A stretch of 45,658 bases of DNA from the NCBI GenBank assembly GCA_018780805.1, contig JADMJD010000032.1:1-45658 (forward strand). The letters run 5' to 3'. This document shows positions 31,111 through 38,720 of this stretch, one piece after another; the first letter of the stretch is position 1, and the number at the start of each line of letters is the position of its first letter. A model generated the notes under the pieces. It made no database searches, was not told the DNA's origin, and saw only the letters and a list, made by a program, of their open reading frames with translations. The position numbers were made by a program, and so were the translations under genes. The DNA is from Rubrivivax sp. GTDB taxonomy: Bacteria > Pseudomonadota > Gammaproteobacteria > Burkholderiales > Burkholderiaceae_C.

Positions 31111-31962
31111 CCCGCGCCCGCTGCGCGGCCAGCGCCGCATCCAGCCGCTGCTGCAGGCCGGGCGGCGGCGCACCACGCCGGCCACCCGCGGCAGCACCGT
31201 GGGCGGCGCTTCGTCGGGCCATGCGGCCAGCGTGTCGGACCGGTCGCCGCGGCGCTGGTCGAGCCGGCCTTCGTCGAACAGCGCGGCCGGGCTCTCGATG
31301 GCAAAAGGCGGGTTGCCGCCGGTGCGCTGCACCAGCCAGGCGGCAAACCGCGGTACCTCACGGCCGGCCACGTGCTGCGCCAGCGCCGCCACTGCCGGCG
31401 CGCCCAGCGCGGCCAGCGGCAGCAGCTCGAGCCGACCGACGGCTTCCAGCCCATCCAGCCAGGCGCGGGTGGCGGGGTTGATCTCCGCCGGGCGCAGGCT
31501 GGCCAGCCAGCTGGTGGCGGCGGCCGCCAACGCCGCGCCCAGGGCTTCGCCGCTGGCTTCGTCCAGCCATTGCAGATCGTCCAGCACCAGCGGCTCGGGC
31601 CAGTGGCGCAGCAGCGCGGCGGCCACCAGGCCGGGCGCGTCGGCGAAACACGAGCCCCCCCATGCCCGGCGCACATCACCGTTGCGCGCCAGGACCTTGC
31701 TGCCTTGCCAGAGCCCGCCGTTGTGGTCGGTGTCGATCTTCGGGCCGGTCAACACGCCGCCGTAGACGAGGTCGCGGCCGTCGGCCGTGAAGCGCACGCC
31801 GCTGAGCACCGTGAAACTGGTCTGGCCATCCAGACCGGGGGCGATGTCGCCACTGGCCGCCACGATGCGGATGCTGCCCGGCAGCGCCGCCCCCACCGGC
31901 CAGGCCTGCAGCAGCAGGGTGGACAACAGACTCAGGGCGTGGACACAGCGCAGCTTGTTCAT
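31108..31962 (-). pseudogene. Chimeric gene remnant: secreted-protein start joined to an AAA regulator fragment
   Basis: From ATG 31962 the frame encodes a signal peptide (MNKLRCVHALSLL...) and one repeat typical of secreted proteins (RIVAASGDIAPGLDGQTSFTVLSG, NGGLWQGSKVLARNGD). At about 31675 it switches abruptly to the middle of an AAA_16-type regulator ATPase (PEPLVLDDLQWLDEASGEAL Walker B, LLPLAALGAPAVAALAQHV, AAWLVQRTGGNPPFAIES). No Walker A is present. Near the 3' end the similarity shifts frame (LQQRLDAALAAQRARVT continues in another frame) and it runs into the FIST stop. This looks like a deletion fusing two neighbouring genes, followed by decay. The remaining open frame through the FIST gene is antisense noise. 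Confidence 0.68.
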
Positions 31963-32002
31963 GGGCATCGGGTTCGTGGCGGAGAACACCAAGGCTAGGC
32001 AG

Positions 32003-32033
32003 GCACCGTCTCAGCACCGTCTCAACCGCCTCG
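32003..32033. promoter_or_regulatory. 11-bp direct repeats upstream of the remnant (BTAD/SARP-like operator)
   Basis: GCACCGTCTCA occurs twice head-to-tail (32003-32013, 32014-32024), followed by a degenerate ACCGCCTCG. Read on the minus strand it is TGAGACGGTGC repeated, partly forming a -35-like TTGAGA. Regulators with BTAD/SARP domains bind direct repeats with an 11-bp period near -35. Confidence 0.4.
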
Positions 32034-32149
32034 TGCACGGCCGCGCAACGGCCCTTCAAACAAGGGGGCCGTGCATTCCACGCCCCCCGATCAAAACCGC
32101 TTTGACACCACCACACGCGGCCGCGCCGCCCGGCCCCGGCGGGCCCCTT

Positions 32150-32155
32150 TACAGT
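32150..32155 (+). promoter_or_regulatory. Candidate -10 box of the glc operon
   Basis: TACAGT lies 44 nt before the glcD ATG, giving a leader of about 37 nt that contains CCAGGA. A TTGACA at 32102-32107 is too far upstream (42 bp) to pair with it. Confidence 0.3.
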
Positions 32156-32199
32156 GCAGCCCATGCCGCCCCGCCCCGCGGTGGCCAGGACTGACCGCC

Positions 32200-33711
32200 A
32201 TGAACGCGCCCGAACCCTTGCCCGCCGCCCCGGCCGCGGGCCTTGTGGACCGCCCACGCCGCCAACGCGAGGTGCTGGCCGCGCTGCAGCCGCTGCTGCC
32301 AGACCACGCGCTGCTGTGGCAGGCGGAGGACACCACGCCCTACGAATGTGACGGCCTGACGGCCTACCGCCAGCGCCCGCTGCTGGTGGCCCTGCCCGAG
32401 ACCGAAGCCCAGGTGGCCGCGGTGCTGAAGGCGTGCCATGCACTGGCCGTGCCGGTGGTGGCGCGCGGCGCCGGCACCGGCCTGAGTGGCGGTGCCATGC
32501 CCGATGCGCTGGGTGTCACGCTCAGCCTGGCCAAGTTCAACAAGATCGTGTTGCTGGACGCGCTGGCCCGCACCGCCACCGTGCAGTGCGGCGTGCGCAA
32601 CCTGGCGATCAGCGAAGCGGCGGCGCCGCACGGCCTGTACTACGCGCCCGACCCCAGCAGCCAGATCGCCTGCACCATCGGCGGCAACGTGGCCGAGAAC
32701 TCCGGCGGCGTGCACTGCCTGAAGTACGGCCTGACGCTGCACAACGTGCTGCGCGTGCGCGGCTTCACGGTGGCCGGCGAGGCGGTGGAGTTCGGCAGCA
32801 CGGCGCTGGACACACCGGGCCTGGACCTGCTGCCGCTGGTGGTGGGCAGCGAGGGCATGCTGGCCGTGACCACCGAGGTCACCGTCAAGCTGGTGCCCAA
32901 GCCGAAGCTGGCGCGCTGCATCATGGCCAGCTTCGACGACGTGCGCCGCGCCGGTGACGCGGTGGCCGCGGTCATCGCCGCCGGCATCATCCCGGCCGGG
33001 CTGGAGATGATGGACAAGCCGATGACGGCCGCGGTCGAAGACTTCGTGCACGCCGGCTACGACCTGAACGCCGCCGCCATCCTGCTGTGTGAAAGCGACG
33101 GCACGCCGGAAGAGGTGGCCGAAGAGATCGAACGCATGCTGGATGTGCTGACCGGCTGCGGCGCCACGCGGCTGGAGGTGAGCCGCGACGAAGCGCAGCG
33201 CCTGAAGTTCTGGAGCGGGCGCAAAAACGCCTTCCCCGCCAGCGGGCGCATCAGCCCCGACTACATGTGCATGGACAGCACCATCCCGCGCAAGCGCCTG
33301 GCCGACATCCTGCTGGCCATCGGCGAGATGGAGCTCAAGTACGGCCTGAAGTGCTGCAACGTCTTCCACGCGGGGGACGGCAACCTGCACCCGCTGATCC
33401 TGTTCGACGCCAACGACCCCGACCAGATGCACCGCTGCGAGCTCTTCGGCGCCGACATCCTGGAGACCAGCGTCGCCATGGGCGGCACCGTCACCGGCGA
33501 ACATGGTGTGGGCGTGGAAAAACTCAGCAGCATGTGTGTGCAGTTCAGCCCCGAAGAACGCGAACAGATGTTCGCCGTCAAACGCGCCTTCGACCCCGCC
33601 GGCACGCTGAACCCGGGCAAGGTGATCCCGACGCTGCAACGCTGCGCCGAGTACGGGAAGATGCACGTGAAGAAGGGCCTGCTGCCGTTTGCCGAACTGG
33701 AGCGCTTCTGA
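32200..33711 (+). CDS. glcD: Glycolate oxidase FAD-binding subunit GlcD
   Basis: This catalytic flavoprotein subunit of membrane-associated glycolate dehydrogenase oxidises glycolate to glyoxylate (503 aa, usual 499). The N-terminal PCMH-type FAD domain shows VVARGAGTGLSGGAMP and DPSSQIACTIGGNVAENSGGVHCLKYG. The C-terminal cap shows KNAFPASGRISPDYMCMDSTIPR, the conserved FHAGDGNLHPLI and GGTVTGEHGVGVEK. The start ATG 32200 matches the family N-terminus; upstream in-frame codons overlap regulatory DNA. Its stop overlaps the glcE start (TGATG). Confidence 0.95.
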   Translation: MNAPEPLPAAPAAGLVDRPRRQREVLAALQPLLPDHALLWQAEDTTPYECDGLTAYRQRPLLVALPETEAQVAAVLKACHALAVPVVARGAGTGLSGGAMPDALGVTLSLAKFNKIVLLDALARTATVQCGVRNLAISEAAAPHGLYYAPDPSSQIACTIGGNVAENSGGVHCLKYGLTLHNVLRVRGFTVAGEAVEFGSTALDTPGLDLLPLVVGSEGMLAVTTEVTVKLVPKPKLARCIMASFDDVRRAGDAVAAVIAAGIIPAGLEMMDKPMTAAVEDFVHAGYDLNAAAILLCESDGTPEEVAEEIERMLDVLTGCGATRLEVSRDEAQRLKFWSGRKNAFPASGRISPDYMCMDSTIPRKRLADILLAIGEMELKYGLKCCNVFHAGDGNLHPLILFDANDPDQMHRCELFGADILETSVAMGGTVTGEHGVGVEKLSSMCVQFSPEEREQMFAVKRAFDPAGTLNPGKVIPTLQRCAEYGKMHVKKGLLPFAELERF

Positions 33712-34799
33712 TGGCGGATGCGGCACTGGCAGCCTTGATCGAGCGGGTGCAGGACGCCCGCGCCCGCAAAATTCCGCTGAACCTTTTGGGCGGCAGCACC
33801 AAGGCTTTCTACGGCGAGGCGGCCACGGGTGAGCCGCTGGACCTGCGGGCGCTGTCCGGCATCAGCAGCCACGAGCCGAGTGAGCTGGTGGTCACGGTGC
33901 GGGCCGGCACGCTGTTGTCGGAGCTGGAAGCCGCACTCGCCGCACACGGCCAGTGCCTGCCCTTCGAGCCGCCGAGGTTTGCGCCGGGTGGCACCGTGGG
34001 TGGCATGGTGGCCGCGGGCCTGGCCGGGCCGGCACGTGCGGTGGCCGGCGGCGTGCGCGACTACGTGCTGGGCGCCACGCTGCTGACCGGCCGCGGAGAG
34101 CTGCTGAGCTTTGGCGGCCAGGTGATGAAAAACGTGGCGGGCTACGACCTGGCGCGTGTGTTGCCCGGCAGCATGGGCGTGCTGGGCATCGTCTGCGAGG
34201 TGTCGCTGAAGGTGCTGCCGGTGGCGCCGGCCTGCGTCACCTTGCGCTTCGAGATGGACGAAGCCGCCGCGATCAAGCAGCTCAACGTCTGGGGCGGTCA
34301 ACCGCTGCCGCTGAGCGCCAGCGCCTGGTGGGACGGCATGCTGGTGCTGCGCCTGGCCGGGGCCCGCGCCGCCGTGGCGTCCGCGGTGCAGCAGCTGGGC
34401 GGCGAACCCATCGAGCCCGGCCTGGCCCAGGCCTTCTGGGCCGGCCTGCGCGACCAGACCGACGAATTCTTCGAAGGTGCCAAGAAGGCGGTCGAGGGCG
34501 GTGCCGCACTCTGGCGGCTGTCGCTGCCCGCCATCACCGGCCCGCTGCGCCTGCCCGGCCAGCAGCTGCTGGAATGGGGCGGCGCGCAGCGCTGGTTGTG
34601 CACACCACTGCCGGCGGCGCAAGTGCGCGATGCCGCGGTGGCCGCGGGCGGGCACGCCACGCTGTTCCGCGCGCTGGACAAGTGTGCGGGTGTGCTGACC
34701 CCGCTGAAGCCGCCGCTGGACCGCATCCAGCGCGAGCTGAAACTGGCCTTCGACCCGGACGGCATCTTCAACCCCGGCCGCTTGTACCCGGGGCTGTGA
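33711..34799 (+). CDS. glcE: Glycolate oxidase subunit GlcE
   Basis: This second FAD-binding subunit of the GlcDEF complex (362 aa) has a shorter PCMH FAD domain with PLNLLGGSTKAFYG and PFEPPRFAPGGTVGGMVAAGLAG. It also has VRDYVLGATLLTGRGELLSFGGQVMKNVAGYDLARVL. The C-terminus ends FDPDGIFNPGRLYPG, as in GlcE. It overlaps glcD by one base and its stop codon overlaps the following methyltransferase ATG. Functionally it completes GlcD, with GlcF encoded further downstream. Confidence 0.95.
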   Translation: MADAALAALIERVQDARARKIPLNLLGGSTKAFYGEAATGEPLDLRALSGISSHEPSELVVTVRAGTLLSELEAALAAHGQCLPFEPPRFAPGGTVGGMVAAGLAGPARAVAGGVRDYVLGATLLTGRGELLSFGGQVMKNVAGYDLARVLPGSMGVLGIVCEVSLKVLPVAPACVTLRFEMDEAAAIKQLNVWGGQPLPLSASAWWDGMLVLRLAGARAAVASAVQQLGGEPIEPGLAQAFWAGLRDQTDEFFEGAKKAVEGGAALWRLSLPAITGPLRLPGQQLLEWGGAQRWLCTPLPAAQVRDAAVAAGGHATLFRALDKCAGVLTPLKPPLDRIQRELKLAFDPDGIFNPGRLYPGL

Positions 34800-35434
34800 T
34801 GGAAAGTTATTACCGCGACCGCGCCGCCACCTACGAGCGCATCTACGCCAAGCCCGAGCGCCAGGCCGAGTTGCGCGCGATGGAAACGGCGCTGCCGCCC
34901 TTCTTCGCCGGCCGCCGCGTGCTGGAGATCGCCTGCGGCACCGGCTGGTGGACGCTGCATGGCGCGCAGCACGCACAACGCTGGCTGGCGACCGACCTGA
35001 ACCCCGAGACCATGGCCGTGGCGCAGGCCAAGCCGATGCCGGGCTGCGTGGAGTTCCGCGCCGCCGACGCCTACACGCTGGCCGAGCTGGGCGATGAGGT
35101 TTTCGACGCGGCCTTTGCCGGATTCTGGTGGAGCCATGTGCCGCGCGCACGCCTGGCCGGCTGGTTGCAGACGCTGCACGACAGGCTGGAACCCGGCGCG
35201 CACGTGATGCTGCTGGACAACCTGTTCGTGCCCGGCAGCAGCACGCCGATCTCGCACACCGACGCCCAGGGCGACAGCTGGCAGCAGCGCCCGCTGGACG
35301 ACGGCAGCGTGCACGCGGTGCTGAAGAACTTCCCGACCCGCGACGAAGCCCTGGCCGTGCTGGGCTCGCGCGCACGGGATGCCGTGTGGACCACGCACAC
35401 CCACTACTGGGTGCTGCAGTACACCTTGGCCTGA
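34799..35434 (+). CDS. SAM-dependent methyltransferase embedded in the glc operon
   Basis: This class I methyltransferase (211 aa) has motif I VLEIACGTGWWTLHGA, motif II acidic end ATDLNPETMAVA and motif IV-like FDAAFAGFWWSHVPRARL. Its ATG overlaps the glcE stop, so it is translated from the glc transcript. No link between such an enzyme and glycolate oxidation is established. The substrate is unknown; the compact Rossmann fold and short C-terminus suggest a small-molecule acceptor. Its stop codon lies in the left edge of a 167-bp palindrome. Confidence 0.85.
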   Translation: MESYYRDRAATYERIYAKPERQAELRAMETALPPFFAGRRVLEIACGTGWWTLHGAQHAQRWLATDLNPETMAVAQAKPMPGCVEFRAADAYTLAELGDEVFDAAFAGFWWSHVPRARLAGWLQTLHDRLEPGAHVMLLDNLFVPGSSTPISHTDAQGDSWQQRPLDDGSVHAVLKNFPTRDEALAVLGSRARDAVWTTHTHYWVLQYTLA

Positions 35435-35597
35435 GAAGGTGTGAACGAACCCAACATGTCCGCTCATCCAGCCCAAACCGGCCCACTCGTCGTTGCAAAT
35501 GCTCGCCGTAGCCCGAGCTACGGCTGTGCTTTGCGCCTAGATTGGCCCGGTTTGGGCCGTCTGCTCGGCCACGCCGGGTTCATTCACACCTTCTGAG
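35431..35597. repeat. 167-bp imperfect palindrome between methyltransferase and lrgA
   Basis: The sequence folds about position 35514. The outer arms GAAGGTGTGAACGAACCC (35435-35452) and GGGTTCATTCACACCTTC (35576-35593) match at 17 of 18. The middle arms GCCCAAACCGG (35471-35481) and CCGGTTTGGGC (35547-35557) are perfect. The core is GCCGTAGC-CCGA-GCTACGGC (35505-35524). The segment has no coding sense and looks like a small mobile or structural repeat (MITE or large REP type). Confidence 0.85.
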
Positions 35598-35600
35598 CCC

Positions 35601-35960
35601 GTGGACACGCTCAAGGGCCTGACGCTGCTGCTGCTGTGCCAATCGGCCGGCGAGGCGCTGGCGCGGGTGGCCGGCCTGCCCCTGCCCGGCCCGGTGCTGG
35701 GCCTGGCGCTGCTGGCCTTGCTGCTGCAATGGCCGGCGGTGCGCGGCCCGGTGGAGGCCGCGGCCACGCCGCTGCTGCAGCACCTGTCGCTGCTGTTCGT
35801 GCCGGTGGGTGTGGGCGTGGTTGCGCACCTGGGGCTGGTCACGCAATACGGCCTGCGCATGGGGCTGGCGCTGCTGCTGTCCACCTGGATCGGGCTGCTG
35901 GTGACGGCCCTGGTGCTGCAGCGGCTGTGGCCGCACGAGCGCAGCGAGGCCCCGGCATGA
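35601..35960 (+). CDS. lrgA: LrgA/CidA family membrane protein
   Basis: This small membrane protein (119 aa, four predicted helices) is of the LrgA/CidA holin-like family. It begins with GTG 35601 (MDTLKGLTLLLLCQSAGEALARV) and carries the family block LPLPGPVLGLALLALLLQW, then LSLLFVPVGVGVVAHLGLV. It overlaps lrgB by 4 nt (ATGA). Family proteins were first linked to autolysis. Plant PLGG1, an LrgA-LrgB fusion, carries glycolate and glycerate, and Bacillus LrgAB-like proteins move pyruvate. Its position between glcDE and glcF therefore favours a transport role for glycolate. Confidence 0.87.
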   Translation: MDTLKGLTLLLLCQSAGEALARVAGLPLPGPVLGLALLALLLQWPAVRGPVEAAATPLLQHLSLLFVPVGVGVVAHLGLVTQYGLRMGLALLLSTWIGLLVTALVLQRLWPHERSEAPA

Positions 35961-36673
35961 CGAGCAGCTTCGTCGAACTCTGGCTGTACCTCTCAGCCAC
36001 ACCGCTGTTCGGCCTGACGGCCACGCTGGCGGTGTACGTGGCGGCCAGCAGCGCGTCTGCCCGCTGGGGCCACCCGCCCATGGCCAACCCGGTGCTGTGG
36101 AGCGTGCTGGCGCTGGCCGCGCTGTTGACGCTGACGGGCACGCCCTACCCGGTGTACTTCTCGGGCGCGCAGTTCATCCACTTCCTGCTCGGGCCGGCGG
36201 TGGTGGCCCTGGCCTGGCCGCTGTGGCAGCGCCGGGCCGCACTGCGCGCCCGGGCCGGGGCGCTGCTGCTGGCCGCGCTGCTGGGCGGTGCCGCGGCCAG
36301 TGCCAGTGCGGTCGCCATCGGCTGGGCGCTGGGCTTGCCGGCCGAGGTGCTGGCCTCGCTGGCGCCCAAGAGTGTCACCGCGCCGGTGGCCATGGGCCTG
36401 GCGGCGCAGCTGGGTGGCATCCCGGCGCTGGCGGCGGTGTTTGCCGTCCTGACCGGCCTGCTGGGCGCGCTGACCGCCCGCTGGTGGTTTCAACGCCTGC
36501 ACATCACCGCCTGGCCGGTGCGCGGTTTTGCGCTCGGCACCGTGTCACACGGCATCGGCGCCAGCCGCGCGCTGCAGGTGCACCCCGATGCCGGTGCCTT
36601 TGCCGCGCTGGCCCTGGGCCTGCAGGTGCTGCTGGCGGCGCTGCTGCTGCCGGCCGCCGCCCGTTTGTTCTGA
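35957..36673 (+). CDS. lrgB: LrgB family membrane protein
   Basis: This partner of LrgA (238 aa) has seven to eight hydrophobic helices. Characteristic blocks are LLGPAVVALAWPLWQRR, LAPKSVTAPVAMGLAAQLGGIPALAAVFAVLTGLLGA and FALGTVSHGIGASRALQVHPDAGAFAALALGL. The conserved SVTxPIA and GTxxHGIGTAxA motifs are those shared with PLGG1. It overlaps lrgA by 4 nt. glcF follows after 27 nt with only a weak ribosome site. A glycolate/glycerate carrier working with GlcDEF is the inference. Confidence 0.9.
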   Translation: MTSSFVELWLYLSATPLFGLTATLAVYVAASSASARWGHPPMANPVLWSVLALAALLTLTGTPYPVYFSGAQFIHFLLGPAVVALAWPLWQRRAALRARAGALLLAALLGGAAASASAVAIGWALGLPAEVLASLAPKSVTAPVAMGLAAQLGGIPALAAVFAVLTGLLGALTARWWFQRLHITAWPVRGFALGTVSHGIGASRALQVHPDAGAFAALALGLQVLLAALLLPAAARLF

Positions 36674-36700
36674 ACCCTACTCCCAAGATCCGGCACCGCT

Positions 36701-37957
36701 ATGCAAACCCACCTGGCCCCCGCGTACAAAGGCACGGCCGACGGCGACGCCGCCGAGGCCATCCTGCGCAAATGTGTGCACTGCGGTTTCTGCACCGCCA
36801 CCTGCCCGACCTACCAGCTGCTGGGCGACGAGCTCGACGGCCCGCGTGGCCGCATCTACCTGATCAAGCAGGTGCTGGAGGGCCAGACACCCACACGCGC
36901 CACACAGCAGCACCTGGACCGCTGCCTGACCTGCCGCAACTGCGAAAGCACCTGCCCCAGCGGCGTGCAGTACGGGCAGCTGGTGGAGATCGGCCGGCGC
37001 GTCGTGGACGCGCGGGTGGAACGCCCGCGCGGCGAGCGAATGGCGCGCACGGCACTGAAGGAGGGCCTGACCAGCCCGCTCTTCGGCCCGGCGATGAAAC
37101 TCGGCCAGTGGTTCCGCCCGCTGGTGCCGGCCAAGCTGCAGGGCAAGGTGCCGGCCAAGGCGCCGGCCTCGGCCCACCGCTGGCCCACCCGCACGCACCC
37201 GCGCAAGGTGCTGATGCTGCTGGGCTGCGTGCAGCCCGCGATGATGCCCAACATCAACAGCGCCACCGCGCGTGTGCTGGACGCCGCCGGCGTGCAGACC
37301 CTGGTGGCCGACGGCGCCGGCTGCTGCGGCGCGATCCGCAGCCACCTGGGCGACCACGACGGCGGCCTGGCCGACATGCGCCGCAACATCGACGCCTGGT
37401 GGCCACTGGTGGACGGGCTCACGTCCGACGGCCAGGTGGAGGCCATCGTGATGAACGCCAGCGGGTGCGGCGTCACCGTCAAGGAGTACGGCCACGCGCT
37501 GGCACACGACCCGGCCTATGCGGACAAGGCGCGCCGCATCAGCGCGCTGACGCAGGACTTGTCGGAGCTGCTGCCCGGCCTGCTGCCCGCGCTGAAATCG
37601 AAGCTGGGCACGGCCGCCTCGAAAGGCACTCGCGGTGAACTGGTCTACCACCCGCCCTGCACGCTGCAGCATGGCCAGCAGCTGCGCGGTGGCGTCGAGG
37701 GCGTGATGCGCGAGCTGGGCTTCCAGATCCGGCTGGCCACGAACGACAGCCACCTGTGCTGCGGCAGCGCCGGCACCTACAGCGTGCTGCAGCCCGAGCT
37801 CTCGCTGCAGCTGCGCGACCGCAAGCTCGCCGCGCTGGCACCGCAGGCCGGGGAGGTGGTGGTGTCGGCCAACATCGGCTGCATCCAGCACCTGGGCAGC
37901 GGCTGCAGCACGCCGGTGCGGCACTGGGTGGAGGTGCTGGACGACGCGCTGGCCTGA
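36701..37957 (+). CDS. glcF: Glycolate oxidase iron-sulfur subunit GlcF
   Basis: This 418-aa electron-transfer subunit of glycolate dehydrogenase has two [4Fe-4S] motifs: Cys25-28-31-35 (CVHCGFCTATCP) and Cys75-78-81-85 (CLTCRNCESTCP). Two CCG-type domains follow (GCVQPAMMPN... AGCCGAIRSHLG; YHPPCTLQH ... LCCGSAGTYS). It passes electrons from GlcD/GlcE towards quinone. It is the last gene of the operon and is separated from glcE by the methyltransferase, the palindrome and lrgAB, although glcDEF are normally contiguous. Confidence 0.95.
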   Translation: MQTHLAPAYKGTADGDAAEAILRKCVHCGFCTATCPTYQLLGDELDGPRGRIYLIKQVLEGQTPTRATQQHLDRCLTCRNCESTCPSGVQYGQLVEIGRRVVDARVERPRGERMARTALKEGLTSPLFGPAMKLGQWFRPLVPAKLQGKVPAKAPASAHRWPTRTHPRKVLMLLGCVQPAMMPNINSATARVLDAAGVQTLVADGAGCCGAIRSHLGDHDGGLADMRRNIDAWWPLVDGLTSDGQVEAIVMNASGCGVTVKEYGHALAHDPAYADKARRISALTQDLSELLPGLLPALKSKLGTAASKGTRGELVYHPPCTLQHGQQLRGGVEGVMRELGFQIRLATNDSHLCCGSAGTYSVLQPELSLQLRDRKLAALAPQAGEVVVSANIGCIQHLGSGCSTPVRHWVEVLDDALA

Positions 37958-38053
37958 CCCCCCAGTCCGAAGGGCGTGGTGTGGGTCATCCGTTGGTCGC
38001 CGCCAGCGGCCCGTGCGCAGACTGGCCGGGTTCACCACAACCGGAGCTTGTCC

Positions 38054-38713
38054 ATGGTCCGATATCTTGCAGCCCTGCCCTTGCTGCTCGGCGGCGCCGC
38101 CCAGGCGCAGGCCACCTTTTATTTCGAGGCGTCCACGCCCTACCTGTCAGCGGCCGACATCCCGGCCGGCTTCTACGCGGGTGATGCACCGGGCTTCCTG
38201 GACACGCTGGAAGACGACAGCCTGGACGGCGGGCTGAGCGGCAGCGCCGGTGGCGTGATCGGCGCGGAAGACTGGGGCAGTTATGTCGATTCCGTGGCCG
38301 CTGACAGCCCGGGCATCGGCCGCAGCTGGTTCAACATCAACGGCGTCGGTGGTGTCAGCTTCAGCTTCACAGGCCCGGTCTTGCCCACCGCCTTCGGCCT
38401 GGTGGTCACCGACGCCAGCGGCCCCGTCACCTTCTCGGCCTTCGATGCCCTCGGGGCTTCCCTGGGCGAATGGACCCGCACCGGCTTCCAGGATGCCGGC
38501 TCGAACGGTGGAACAGCGGAAGACCGCTTCTTTGGCGTCACCTCCGCGGGCGGCATCGCGTCGATCAAGGTCACCAGTGCCGGCGGCGGGCTGGAGCTGG
38601 ACCACCTGCAGTACGGCCAGATGGTCGCTGCCGTGCCCGAGCCCGGCAGCTGGGCGCTGCTGCTGGCCGGCCTGGGCGCCACCGCGCTGCGCCTGAGGCC
38701 ACGCGCGCGCTGA
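38054..38713 (+). CDS. Secreted PEP-CTERM protein
   Basis: This exported protein of unknown function (219 aa) has an N-terminal signal peptide (LAALPLLLGGAAQAQA). The middle is beta-rich and Gly/Ser/Thr/Asp-rich, with little charge. It ends in the sorting tail VPEPGSWALLLAGLGATALRLRPR: the PEP motif, a hydrophobic segment and an Arg-rich end. Such proteins are processed by exosortase (EpsH/XrtA), usually for biofilm or cell-surface display. No exosortase is in the window. ATG 38054 has GGAG 7 nt upstream. It is monocistronic and faces the BTAD regulator. Confidence 0.87.
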   Translation: MVRYLAALPLLLGGAAQAQATFYFEASTPYLSAADIPAGFYAGDAPGFLDTLEDDSLDGGLSGSAGGVIGAEDWGSYVDSVAADSPGIGRSWFNINGVGGVSFSFTGPVLPTAFGLVVTDASGPVTFSAFDALGASLGEWTRTGFQDAGSNGGTAEDRFFGVTSAGGIASIKVTSAGGGLELDHLQYGQMVAAVPEPGSWALLLAGLGATALRLRPRAR

Positions 38714-38720
38714 CGCCGCC

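Noticed and set aside
32163..32351. Possible leaderless small gene behind TACAGT
   Set aside because: It overlaps glcD in another frame and its translation is Arg/Pro/Ala shadow sequence. TACAGT is more simply the glc promoter -10.
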